The position numbers were made by a program, and so were the translations under genes. The notes under the pieces were generated by a model. It was not told the DNA's origin. It worked only from the letters and a program-made list of their open reading frames with translations, and did no database searches. From an uncultured Bryobacterales bacterium (lineage in GTDB: Bacteria > Acidobacteriota > Terriglobia > Bryobacterales > UBA6623), in contig OY282420.1 in assembly GCA_958295955.1 (NCBI GenBank), forward strand, positions 2,928,435 through 2,992,434: a stretch of DNA of 64,000 bases, in the 5' to 3' direction. Below are positions 51,518 to 59,499 of this stretch, piece by piece (the stretch's first letter is position 1; the number at the start of each line of letters is the position of its first letter).

Positions 51518-53134
51518 TTATTCGCCGCCGTCGGGCGACGCTATTGGCGGCGCTATTGGCGAACGCAGTTGGCCCCAAAGGAAGGCCGCGGCGGCTTCGG
51601 GCGTCTCGCCGTCCACGTCCACCGCGCGGTTCGCATCGCGTATGAGCGTCTCGTCCACTCGATTGACCAGATTCGCCAGAACGTCGATCAGCGCCGCGTT
51701 CTCGGCCGCTTGGGGCGAAACCAGCAGGATGGCGTCGTAAGGCGGAAAGACCTGCTTGGGATCGTCGAGCAGCAAGAGATCGTACAAGGTGATGCGGCCG
51801 TCGGTCGAGTAAGCGACGATCGCATCGACCTGGTCGTTCATCACGGCGTCGAACATGTAAATCTTTTGCATGCCGACGGTGGAAAGCGATTCGAGATCGT
51901 AAGCCTCGCGGACGCGCCGCCATTCGGGGCGTCCGAAAACCTCGGGGTCGCCGGCGATTTTCAAGTTGCGGTCCGTCAGATCGGCGATCGAGCGAATGCC
52001 CAGCCGCGCGGCATGGCCGCGGCGCATGGCGAAGCTGTAGTCGTTTTGATAGCCCAGCGGCCCGACCGTCACGATGCCGTGCTCGCGGAGCAGATAGCCG
52101 GCGACCTCGAGCAGCGTTACGATGCGCGATGCCGGTTCCTCGCGCTTCATGATCGTCGCCCAGATCGTGCCGCTGTAATCGACGTAGCAATCGACGGCGT
52201 TGCTGCGCAGCGCGTCGAAGAGGATCGTCGAGCCCATATTGGGACGGTTGTCCACGCTTGCGCCGGCATTTTCAAGCTCCAGCGCAAGCAACTCCGCCTG
52301 AATATAGCTTTCGATGAACGGCTTCGAACCGGTGGTCAGCGCCAGCCCCTGCAGCGGCCGCCGCGGCGCCGCGGGGTTCGCCGACTCGTCCGCCGGCGGT
52401 AGAGAGGCGGCCGGCCCTTCCCGCTCCGATTCGAACGTGGGCTCCCAGGCTGTAAAGACCGCCAGCAGCGCGGCGGCGCCGAACCAGAAGGCAATGGCTC
52501 GCGCTGCGCCGCGGTGGCGGTTGCGCAAGGCGCGTTCCAGCAGACCGAGCGCTTGGTCGAGCACGATCGCCAAGGCGGCCGCAAAGAAGCAGCCGAACAG
52601 CATCATGCCGTTATTGCGCGTCTGCAGGCCGGTGAAAATGTACGTTCCCAGTCCGCTGGCGCCGACCGCCGTCGCCAGCGTGGTCAGGCCGACCACCCAG
52701 ATCGTGGCCGTGCGCAGGCCGGCGATGATGACCGGAAAAGCGAGCGGAAAACGGACGCGCCGCAGGATTTGCCGCTCGCTCATGCCCAACCCGCGCGCGG
52801 CTTCGATCAAGCTGCCGTCGATCGAATCGAGGCCCGTGATCGTGTTTTGCAACATCGGCAGAACCCCGTAAAGCGTCAGCGCCGCATAGGCCGGAGCAAA
52901 GCCGATCGCCCCGCCGAGCAACGGAACCATCATCGCCAGCAGCGCCAGACTCGGGATGGTCTGCACCGTTCCGGCCAGGTCCAGGGCGATGCGCTTGATT
53001 TTTTCGCTGCGGTCTGCCGCGATCGCGAGGATCAGCGTCAGCGTCGCGGCCGTGGTCAGAGCGCAAAGCGAAAGCAACAGATGCCAGGAAAGCAGTTCCG
53101 GCAAGTCGCGCAAGTTTTCGGCCAAGCTGCTCAT
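51518..53134 (-). CDS. Osmoprotectant ABC importer: permease fused to substrate-binding domain
   Basis: 538 residues. Residues 1-230 are an ABC permease of the OpuCB/ProW type with about six helices and the EAA loop (EAARGLGMSERQILRRVRFP). The C-terminal 270 residues are an OpuAC/ProX-like binding domain (LTTGSKPFIESYIQAELLAL, VDCYVDYSGTIWATI, VVAYSTDGRITLYDL). The likely substrate is glycine betaine, choline or a similar quaternary amine. The ATG at 53134 overlaps the ATPase stop by four bases. Permease-receptor fusions are known in this family, so no separate binding protein is needed. Confidence 0.9.
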   Translation of the reverse strand: MSSLAENLRDLPELLSWHLLLSLCALTTAATLTLILAIAADRSEKIKRIALDLAGTVQTIPSLALLAMMVPLLGGAIGFAPAYAALTLYGVLPMLQNTITGLDSIDGSLIEAARGLGMSERQILRRVRFPLAFPVIIAGLRTATIWVVGLTTLATAVGASGLGTYIFTGLQTRNNGMMLFGCFFAAALAIVLDQALGLLERALRNRHRGAARAIAFWFGAAALLAVFTAWEPTFESEREGPAASLPPADESANPAAPRRPLQGLALTTGSKPFIESYIQAELLALELENAGASVDNRPNMGSTILFDALRSNAVDCYVDYSGTIWATIMKREEPASRIVTLLEVAGYLLREHGIVTVGPLGYQNDYSFAMRRGHAARLGIRSIADLTDRNLKIAGDPEVFGRPEWRRVREAYDLESLSTVGMQKIYMFDAVMNDQVDAIVAYSTDGRITLYDLLLLDDPKQVFPPYDAILLVSPQAAENAALIDVLANLVNRVDETLIRDANRAVDVDGETPEAAAAFLWGQLRSPIAPPIASPDGGE

Positions 53135-53901
53135 GAAGTGAACAATCCTTTCAATTCGGCGGCCTGGCGGCGGGGCGTCGTCAGCAGTTCTTCGATGTAC
53201 GCGCTGGCCGGTCGGTTGAGAATTTCCGCCGGGGTTCCGATCTGCGCCACGTCGCCGGAGGCAAGAATCGCAATCCGGTCCGCGAGCAGCAGCGCTTCGG
53301 TCATGTCGTGCGTGACCAGAACGGTGGTCAGCGACAGCGACCGCTGAAGATTCTTGAACTCGTCCTGAAGCTGCACGCGCGTCACCGGGTCGAGCGCGCC
53401 GAAAGGCTCGTCCATGAGCATCATGCATGGTTCGGCGGCAAGCGCGCGGGCCACGCCGACGCGCTGCGCCTGCCCCCCGGAAAGCTCGGCGGGCATGCGG
53501 TCTCGGTAGTCGTCCGGCTCGAGCTGCACGAGTTGCAGCAGCTCGTCGACGCGCGCGGCGGTGCGCTCCGGCGGCCATTCGCGCAGGTTGGGGACGATGC
53601 CGACGTTTTCCGCGACCGTCATGTGCGGAAACAGCGCTGCCCCCTGGATGACGTAACCGATGGTGCGTCTGAGCGCCGTCGCATCGAGCGTTGCGATGTC
53701 GTCTCCGCCCACCGTGACGCGCCCCGCGTCGGGTTGGATGAGGCCGTTGATCGCTCGCAGCAGCGTGGTCTTGCCCGAACCGGAACTTCCCAGCAAAACG
53801 AGGATTTCACCGTCGTTTACGACCAGGTCGATTCCTTCCAGGGCGAAGCTCTCGCCGCCGTCGAAGCTCTTGGCGAAGCCGGTTATGGCAACTTCACTCA
53901 T
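53131..53901 (-). CDS. ATPase of the osmoprotectant ABC importer
   Basis: 256 residues. Walker A GSSGSGKTTLLRAINGL, signature LSGGQAQRVGVARALAA, Walker B MMLMDEPFGALDP and the H-loop VTHDMTEALLL are intact. It is similar to OpuCA/ProV ATPases but lacks the C-terminal CBS pair that many of these carry, so osmotic sensing through CBS domains is not expected. It overlaps the permease/receptor gene and lies 33 bases behind the symporter gene, all on one strand. Confidence 0.93.
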   Translation of the reverse strand: MSEVAITGFAKSFDGGESFALEGIDLVVNDGEILVLLGSSGSGKTTLLRAINGLIQPDAGRVTVGGDDIATLDATALRRTIGYVIQGAALFPHMTVAENVGIVPNLREWPPERTAARVDELLQLVQLEPDDYRDRMPAELSGGQAQRVGVARALAAEPCMMLMDEPFGALDPVTRVQLQDEFKNLQRSLSLTTVLVTHDMTEALLLADRIAILASGDVAQIGTPAEILNRPASAYIEELLTTPRRQAAELKGLFTS

Positions 53902-53934
53902 GCGTGGGGTTCCTTTATCGCGGCGGCGTCCGTT

Positions 53935-55626
53935 TCAAGCGAAGTATATCAGCATGGCCAGCGTTAGCGCGCCGAGCGCCCAGGCCCAGGGGCGCTCGCT
54001 GCGCCAAAACGGCCGCTCCGCTGCGGACGCTTCCGCGCGGCGGAGGCCCGCCCGCGTGTAGGCATTGACGCCGTCCGCGCGGCGCGGACCGAAACGGCTC
54101 AGCACGATCAACAAAACCAGCGCAAACACTGCGGTCAACGCCGTGCGGTGCAAAAAATTCAATTCGGCGCCCAGCGCCGAGGCCGCCGACTGCGCAAGCG
54201 GAGAGCCGCCGGCGACCCATGCGCCGTAGCCCCACTGGATTGTAAACGAGAACAGCGGCGACAGCAGCATCGCCCAGAATGCCCCCGCCGCGCCGGCGCC
54301 GCGCCACAGCACGCCGGCCAGAAACGCCGCGGCAATGCCGGGCACGACGTGGCCGATCTGCGAGGGCACTTTCAGGAAGAAATTGTCCGCGGCGTCTTCC
54401 GTGTAAATCCCGGCGGCGATGCCGGCGGCGACGACGACAAACGCAAGGATGGTCAGGCGTCCGACCAGGACCAGCCTGCTTTCGCTTGCCGCGGGGTTCC
54501 AATAGCGCTTGTAGAAATCGAACGTGAACAACGTCGCGCCGGAGTTCATCATCGAATCGATGCTCGACAGAATCGCGCCGATCAGCCCCGCGGTAATGAT
54601 TCCCGCCAAGCCGTATCCGGCCGGTACGACCAGTTTCACCAATAGAGGAAAAGCGTCGTCGGGCAGCGGCAGGGCGCCGATTTCCCCGGTCTTCAGGCGG
54701 GCTTGAAAAAGGTGTCCGGCGGCGATGCCCGCGGCGACCGACACGAAGGGCACGAGCAGCTTCAGATAGCCCGCCGCGACGATGCCCATCTTGGCGTCGA
54801 AATCGCTGCGCGCGGCCAGCGCGCGCTGGGCGATGAATTGATTCGTCGCCCAGTAGAAGATGTGGATGATCAGCAGCCCCGAGAACACGCCGGTCCAGGG
54901 CAGTTGCGGGTGGTCGGTGGGCAGATACAGATGGAATTTCTGTTCGGCCGCCGGCAGCGCGGCGTCAGCGGCGAGCAGGCCGCCGAGACCGCCGACCTCG
55001 GGCTGCGCGAAGACGAGAACGGCGACCACGATGCCTGCCGTCAAGAGCATGAAAGATTGGATGACGTCGGTCCAGATGACGGCCTTCAAGCCGCCCAGGA
55101 TCGTATAGACGCAGGTGACGACCGCGAATACGAGAATCCCCGCGGCGTAGCTTATTTCGAAGTCCGTGCCGCGCAGCAGGTAGCTCAAGGCGCGCGCGCC
55201 GATGTAGAAACCCAAGGCCATGCGCACGATCACGATGGTGACGATGGTGAACGCCGAATAGAGAAAGCCGCTGCGCGCGTCGTAGCGCTTCGTCAGGTAT
55301 TCCGACAGGGTATAGAGCCCCATCTTGCGGTAGAGCGGCAGGAACACGAAGGCCAGAATCAGCAGCCCGGCGATCGCGCCGTATTCGAAGTGCGATTGCG
55401 CGAAGCCGATCGAATAGCCGATGCCGAGCATGCCGACGAGATGCTCCGCGCTGACGTTGGTGCCGAAAATCGAGCCGGCCACGCCCCACCAGGGGACGCT
55501 CTTGCCGGCCAGGAAAAAATCCTCCGCGCCCTCTTCCTTGCGGCCCGTCCACAGCCCGACCGCCATGACCACGATCAAGCTCGCCAGAAAAATCGCAAAA
55601 TCGAAGGAGCCGAGCGCAACGGGCAC
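53935..55626 (-). CDS. Sodium/solute symporter (SSS/SGLT family)
   Basis: 563 residues, about 13-14 hydrophobic helices. The GTG at 55626 is used. The core GMLGIGYSIGFAQSHFEYGA, YTLSEYLTKRYDARSGFLYS and GAILSSIDSMMNSGATLFTF (sodium-site region of helix 8) place it near the SGLT branch, which carries sugars, though other solutes are possible. The C-terminus has extra helices. It is the first gene of a same-strand group with the osmoprotectant importer, which suggests co-regulated solute uptake. Confidence 0.9.
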   Translation of the reverse strand: MPVALGSFDFAIFLASLIVVMAVGLWTGRKEEGAEDFFLAGKSVPWWGVAGSIFGTNVSAEHLVGMLGIGYSIGFAQSHFEYGAIAGLLILAFVFLPLYRKMGLYTLSEYLTKRYDARSGFLYSAFTIVTIVIVRMALGFYIGARALSYLLRGTDFEISYAAGILVFAVVTCVYTILGGLKAVIWTDVIQSFMLLTAGIVVAVLVFAQPEVGGLGGLLAADAALPAAEQKFHLYLPTDHPQLPWTGVFSGLLIIHIFYWATNQFIAQRALAARSDFDAKMGIVAAGYLKLLVPFVSVAAGIAAGHLFQARLKTGEIGALPLPDDAFPLLVKLVVPAGYGLAGIITAGLIGAILSSIDSMMNSGATLFTFDFYKRYWNPAASESRLVLVGRLTILAFVVVAAGIAAGIYTEDAADNFFLKVPSQIGHVVPGIAAAFLAGVLWRGAGAAGAFWAMLLSPLFSFTIQWGYGAWVAGGSPLAQSAASALGAELNFLHRTALTAVFALVLLIVLSRFGPRRADGVNAYTRAGLRRAEASAAERPFWRSERPWAWALGALTLAMLIYFA

Positions 55627-55717
55627 GGCTCACAGGGTAGCGCACTGCCGGGGTCTTGCCGGGCGGCGTCCGGTTAGAATGCGGGGAGTGCGCCGCGGCG
55701 CTCCTTGAAGTACAACG

Positions 55718-56281
55718 ATGAATCCGGTATCCGATGAAGTGATTCGCGTACTCACGTTTCTTCTGCCGGGATTTGTGGCGGCCGCGGTTTTCTATTCGCT
55801 CACTTCACACCCCAAACCCGGCACGTTCGACCGCGTCATTCACGCCCTGATATTCACGGTCATCGTGCAAGCGGCAACAGCGGGATTCCCCTTGAGTAAA
55901 GACCGGGAACTTCTCTTGGCCGTGCCGGCTGCGGTCGTGCTGGGGTTGATAGCCGTTATCCTTTCGAATAAGGACTGGATACACCGCTTCCTCCGCTGGC
56001 TTCGCATCACCAAGGAAACATCCTACCCATCCGAGTGGTATTCCTCTTTTTCTCGCGATAGCTGCTATGTGGTCTTGCATCTGAAAGGGCAACGCCGTCT
56101 TTACGGCTGGCCCCAAGAGTGGCCCAGTCGTCCGGATCAAGGCCATTTCCGAATCAAAGATGCCGAATGGCTGGTTGAGCACGACAGAACGTCCGCAACG
56201 GGGGTTTCTGATATTCTGATACCCGTTAGCGAAGTCGAAATGGTGGAGTTTCTGAAACCCCACGAAAAATCCAAGGAGTAA
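55718..56281 (+). CDS. DUF6338-like membrane protein, first gene of a three-gene cassette
   Basis: 187 residues. Two or three membrane helices lie between residues 5 and 85 (VLTFLLPGFVAAAVFYSL, and LLLAVPAAVVLGLIAVILS). A cytoplasmic beta-rich domain of about 100 residues follows (CYVVLHLKGQRRLYGWPQEW, FRIKDAEWL, VSEVEMVEFL). The layout resembles DUF6338 proteins, whose role is unknown; the match is from memory. Base use is visibly AT-richer than in the flanking transporters. Its final codons and stop (aaggagtaa) create the ribosome site for the microprotein gene starting three bases later. TAGAAT at 55675-55680 may be the -10. Confidence 0.65.
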   Translation: MNPVSDEVIRVLTFLLPGFVAAAVFYSLTSHPKPGTFDRVIHALIFTVIVQAATAGFPLSKDRELLLAVPAAVVLGLIAVILSNKDWIHRFLRWLRITKETSYPSEWYSSFSRDSCYVVLHLKGQRRLYGWPQEWPSRPDQGHFRIKDAEWLVEHDRTSATGVSDILIPVSEVEMVEFLKPHEKSKE

Positions 56282-56284
56282 GAC

Positions 56285-56368
56285 ATGGCCAAGCAACCGA
56301 CACTGCCGCCCCCAAACGCCCGCAAACCCCCGCCGCCGCCTGCCCCGCCTCCGAAAGTAAAGGAGTAA
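56285..56368 (+). CDS. 27-residue proline-rich microprotein
   Basis: The ATG at 56285 lies three bases after the DUF6338-like stop and seven bases after its AGGAG. The peptide starts MAKQPTLPPPNARK and ends KPPPPPAPPPKVKE. That tail is repeated almost exactly in the next gene (KPPPPPAPPPKLKD), with different codons, so the peptide ending seems to be under selection. It also ends in aaggagtaa, which forms the next ribosome site. No known family is recognised. Polyproline peptides can bind SH3-, EVH1- or profilin-like surfaces, but nothing here shows a partner beyond the upstream membrane protein. Confidence 0.6.
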   Translation: MAKQPTLPPPNARKPPPPPAPPPKVKE

Positions 56369-56371
56369 ATC

Positions 56372-56515
56372 GTGGCCGAAGAACCAAAATCAGCGCCATC
56401 GAAACGACAGGTTAATGGGCAGCGGGTGAGTGTGCAAGATGGCATGTCGCCAAAACCGACCAACGTGGCCAAACCGCCGCCCCCGCCCGCCCCGCCGCCG
56501 AAATTAAAGGATTAA
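56372..56515 (+). CDS. 47-residue proline-rich microprotein, tail paralogue
   Basis: The GTG at 56372 follows the previous stop after three bases, with AAGGAG seven bases ahead. The N-terminal 32 residues (MAEEPKSAPSKRQVNGQRVS and on to PTNVA) are hydrophilic and unlike the first microprotein. The C-terminal KPPPPPAPPPKLKD matches its tail at 12 of 14 positions. No signal peptide or membrane segment is seen. It overlaps by three bases a convergent gene fragment. The function is unknown; the conserved tail and coupling suggest that both peptides serve the same partner. Confidence 0.6.
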   Translation: MAEEPKSAPSKRQVNGQRVSVQDGMSPKPTNVAKPPPPPAPPPKLKD

Positions 56516-56652
56516 CAGCCGGTCTCGAAATAGCAGCCATCCCGGCCGCAAAGCAAGACCGCCGCGATGCGCCGGGCGGTGTCGGTGAAGCGCCGGACTT
56601 CCTCGGGGCGCAGGTACCGGCCGAGGATGGGGCGCTCGCGGCCCCGCGCCGC
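56512..56652 (-). pseudogene. C-terminal fragment, possibly of an adenine-specific DNA methyltransferase
   Basis: 46 codons ending at the TAA of 56514-56512. The peptide includes RPILGRYLRPEEVRRFTDTA and RRIAAVLL, which resembles the C-terminal helices of large N6-adenine/Eco57I-like methylases (LGRYL-x-PEE...RRIAA-LL pattern, from memory). An in-frame stop at 56655-56653 cuts it off and no start codon exists. The SLC13 gene begins immediately beyond. It is most likely a leftover from an excised or deleted restriction-type gene. Confidence 0.35.
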
Positions 56653-56657
56653 TCAAG

Positions 56658-58088
56658 TTACCAGATGCCGATGAGCTTCCACCAGGCCGGGCCGGCCGTA
56701 CACCAGACGAGCAGGTTCCAGAGCGAGACCAGGAAGCCCACGCGCCACCAGTCGGCAAAGCTGACGTAGCCCTGCGAAAAGAAGATCGGCGAGGGCACGG
56801 TACCGTAGTGCGTCAACCCGGCCGAGAGGTTCGCCAGGCAGGCGAACAGAAATACGGCCAGCCCCAGCGGGGCGTCGTGCGCCAGCAGCAAGAGCAAAAA
56901 CGGCGGCAGCATGGTCAGCATGTGCATGGTGATGCTGGCCAACCCGTAGTGCGCGTAGAAATAGACCAGCAGCGTAGCGGCCAGCAGCGGCAGCCAGTGA
57001 AGCTCGCCCAGCGCCCCGCTGACGGCCGCGGCGAAGGCGGATGGAACTCCCGCTTCGGTAAGCGCGTTGCCCAGAGTGATGACGCCGCCGTACCAGATGA
57101 ATATGTCCCAGGTGGATGCCTGCCCGACGACGTCGTCCCAGCTCAGCACGCCGCTGACGAGCAGCGCCGCCGCGCCTGCAAGCGAAGCCGCCGCGACCGG
57201 AATCGAGTGCAGGGTCGAGGTCATCCACAGGCTGCAAACGCAGATGAAAACGCCGACGGTGATCCACTGCCTGGAGCCCATGGCCCCCAGCTTGACGATC
57301 TCTTCCCGGGCGAATTCCGTGGCGCGGGGGGTGTGCCGAATCTCCGGGGGCAGCAGGCGCGAGACGATCCAGACGAGGCCGGCGATGCTCAGCAGTCCGG
57401 GCACGATTCCGGCCAGCGCCCAAAGCCCCCACGACAACTCGTAGCCGGTGAGCGATTTCACGATGTCGGCGGCGATGAAGTTGCTCGCCTGCCCGGTGAG
57501 AAACATCGCGCTGGCGACAACTTCGCCCTGATAGACCGCGGCCATGAGGAAGGTTCCCAGCAAGCCCGCGGTCTTCGCTGGCAGAGAGCCGTAAAGCTCG
57601 GCAAGGCTGCGCGTGATGGGCATGATGACGCCGCCCGCGCGGGACGTGTTCGAGGGGATCATGGTCGCCAGGGTCACGTCGCTGAAGATCAGCGCATAGG
57701 CGATGCCGTTCGACCGCGAGCCGAAATGCTGCACGAACCAGAGGGCGATGCGCTTGGCCAGTCCGGTTTCGATCAGGGCGCGGGCGATCAACAGGGCGCC
57801 GGCGACGAGCCAGACGGCGGGAGCGCCGTACCCCGAAACCGCCTGCTCGATTTCCAGCGCGCCCGACAACGTCGCGGCGACCAGACTCAGCAGAATGACC
57901 GCGCCGCCGGGCAAGGGCCGCAGCGCCAGCCCGGCGATCGCCGCGGCAAAAATCGCCAGCAGCAGCCGGCCCTCGGGCGCGACGCTTGACGAGCGCGGGA
58001 GCAGCCAATAGACGGCAAACCCGAAGAGGACAGCGGCGCCCAGGCGCTTGAGATCGGGACGCGCTGCCGCGCCCGCCGATTTCGACAT
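56658..58088 (-). CDS. SLC13/DASS-family anion symporter
   Basis: 476 residues, 11-12 helices. AVSGYGAPAVWLVAGALLIA and AYALIFSDVTLATMIPSNTS (the serine-asparagine-threonine sodium/carboxylate motif), repeated as AHYGLASITMHM in the second half, identify the DASS fold. Members take up dicarboxylates, citrate or sulfate with sodium. It is similar to the 2-oxoglutarate/malate translocator group. TACAAT lies nine bases before the ATG. It is divergent from the PQQ gene at 58149. Confidence 0.9.
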   Translation of the reverse strand: MSKSAGAAARPDLKRLGAAVLFGFAVYWLLPRSSSVAPEGRLLLAIFAAAIAGLALRPLPGGAVILLSLVAATLSGALEIEQAVSGYGAPAVWLVAGALLIARALIETGLAKRIALWFVQHFGSRSNGIAYALIFSDVTLATMIPSNTSRAGGVIMPITRSLAELYGSLPAKTAGLLGTFLMAAVYQGEVVASAMFLTGQASNFIAADIVKSLTGYELSWGLWALAGIVPGLLSIAGLVWIVSRLLPPEIRHTPRATEFAREEIVKLGAMGSRQWITVGVFICVCSLWMTSTLHSIPVAAASLAGAAALLVSGVLSWDDVVGQASTWDIFIWYGGVITLGNALTEAGVPSAFAAAVSGALGELHWLPLLAATLLVYFYAHYGLASITMHMLTMLPPFLLLLLAHDAPLGLAVFLFACLANLSAGLTHYGTVPSPIFFSQGYVSFADWWRVGFLVSLWNLLVWCTAGPAWWKLIGIW

Positions 58089-58097
58089 GAAACGGGT

Positions 58098-58103
58098 ATT
58101 GTA
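58098..58103 (-). promoter_or_regulatory. -10-like box nine bases before the SLC13 gene
   Basis: TACAAT on the minus strand, then acccgtttc, then the ATG at 58088. No Shine-Dalgarno sequence is present. It is divergent from an equivalent box for the PQQ gene, with 30 bases between them. Confidence 0.45.
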
Positions 58104-58133
58104 GCCGCTTCGCGGCCGACGCCCGCGGGCTTT

Positions 58134-58139
58134 TACAAT
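58134..58139 (+). promoter_or_regulatory. -10-like box nine bases before the PQQ gene
   Basis: tttTACAAT, then nine bases including ggggac, then the ATG at 58149. The gggg could be a weak ribosome site, but transcription from this box would start at or beyond it. Confidence 0.45.
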
Positions 58140-58148
58140 GGTGGGGAC

Positions 58149-59444
58149 ATGCGCCGAATACTACTGCTCGTCCTGGCGACCGCCGTTCTGCAGGCCGAGG
58201 ACTGGCCGCAATGGCGCGGCAAAGACCGGCTGGGAGTATGGGACGAGACGGGCATCCTTAGCAAATTCCCCGCAGGCGGGCCGCAGCGCGTCTGGAGCGC
58301 GCCGATCGCCGACGGCTACGCCGGGCCGGCCGTAGCCGATGCGCGCGTCTTCGCCACCGACTACCGCAGAGCAGAAGGCCGCCGCGGGACCGAGCGGGTT
58401 CTGTGCCTCGACGAGCGGACGGGCAAGCTGCTCTGGCAGAAGGAATGGGCCGTCGATTACAGCGGTCTGCAATACGCCCTCGGCCCGCGGGCCACGCCGA
58501 CCGTGGACGGCGACAGGGTTTACGTCTTGGGGGCGATGGGCGACTTGTTCTGCCTGCGGGTGCAGGACGGCGCGGAGATATGGCGTCGCGATTACCAGAA
58601 AGATTACAACGCCGAGCTGCCGACTTGGGGATTCGTCGCCGCTCCGCTGGTGGACGGGCCGCGGCTGGTCGCGCTGGTCGGCGGCTCGCCGGACGCAAAA
58701 GTCGTAGCGTTCGACAAGATGACCGGCAAGGAGCTCTGGCGGGCGCTCGACGCCTCGTCGGAGCCGGGCTACGATCCGCCGATTATTTTCGAGGCGGGCG
58801 GGGTCAGGCAGTTGATCGTCTGGCATCCGACCGACGTGGCCTCTCTGAACCCCGAAACCGGGGCGGTTTACTGGCGGCAGCCGTTCAAGATACAGGCCGG
58901 CCTGACTGTAGCCACGCCGGTATTGAGCAAGCACGGCCTGCTGGTTTCGGCCTTCTACAACGGTTCGCGGATGTACCGGCTGCTCGACGACCGTCCGGCG
59001 GCCGAGTTGATCTGGAAGGGCGGCAGCGACAGCGAAATCGACACCGACGGCCTGCACTCGCTGGTGACGACGCCGGTGGTGGACGGCGATTACATCTACG
59101 GAATCGGCAGTTACGGGCATCTGCGCTGCCTTGACGCGCGCACCGGCAAGCGCGTCTGGGAAAGCCTTGCGCTGACCAACGAAAACGCCCGCTGGGCTTC
59201 GGGGCAAATCGTGCGCAACGGCGGCCGCTACTTCATCAACAACGACCGCGGCGATCTGATCATCGCCAAATTCAGCCCGCGGGGCTACGAGGAAATCGAC
59301 CGCGCGCGGGTGATGGAAGCCACGAATCCCCTGAACCGCCGCCGGGAGTTGGGCGCCGTGCATTGGACGCATCCGGCCTACGCCAACCGCCACGTGATTA
59401 TCCGCAACGACAAAGAGATCGTGCGCTTCTCGCTGGAAGAATAG
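58149..59444 (+). CDS. Secreted PQQ-type beta-propeller repeat protein
   Basis: 431 residues with the signal peptide MRRILLLVLATAVLQAE, then DWPQWRGKDRLGVWDE, the same opening as the protein at 1111-2343. Blade motifs GKLLWQKE, GAEIWRRD, GKELWRALD, GAVYWRQP and GKRVWES are regularly spaced. No catalytic residues of quinoprotein dehydrogenases can be assigned. The role is unknown; such proteins are frequent in acidobacteria and planctomycetes. Confidence 0.85.
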   Translation: MRRILLLVLATAVLQAEDWPQWRGKDRLGVWDETGILSKFPAGGPQRVWSAPIADGYAGPAVADARVFATDYRRAEGRRGTERVLCLDERTGKLLWQKEWAVDYSGLQYALGPRATPTVDGDRVYVLGAMGDLFCLRVQDGAEIWRRDYQKDYNAELPTWGFVAAPLVDGPRLVALVGGSPDAKVVAFDKMTGKELWRALDASSEPGYDPPIIFEAGGVRQLIVWHPTDVASLNPETGAVYWRQPFKIQAGLTVATPVLSKHGLLVSAFYNGSRMYRLLDDRPAAELIWKGGSDSEIDTDGLHSLVTTPVVDGDYIYGIGSYGHLRCLDARTGKRVWESLALTNENARWASGQIVRNGGRYFINNDRGDLIIAKFSPRGYEEIDRARVMEATNPLNRRRELGAVHWTHPAYANRHVIIRNDKEIVRFSLEE

Positions 59445-59499
59445 TTGGCGGCCCGCGGCAAAAGTCACGCCCGCGGCGCTTCCGCCCCAAGCTGCCGGG

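Noticed and set aside
53135-53578. N-terminal extension of the permease-receptor protein
   Set aside because: Overlaps the ATPase gene in another frame and has Arg-rich shadow composition. The start at 53134 gives a normal permease.
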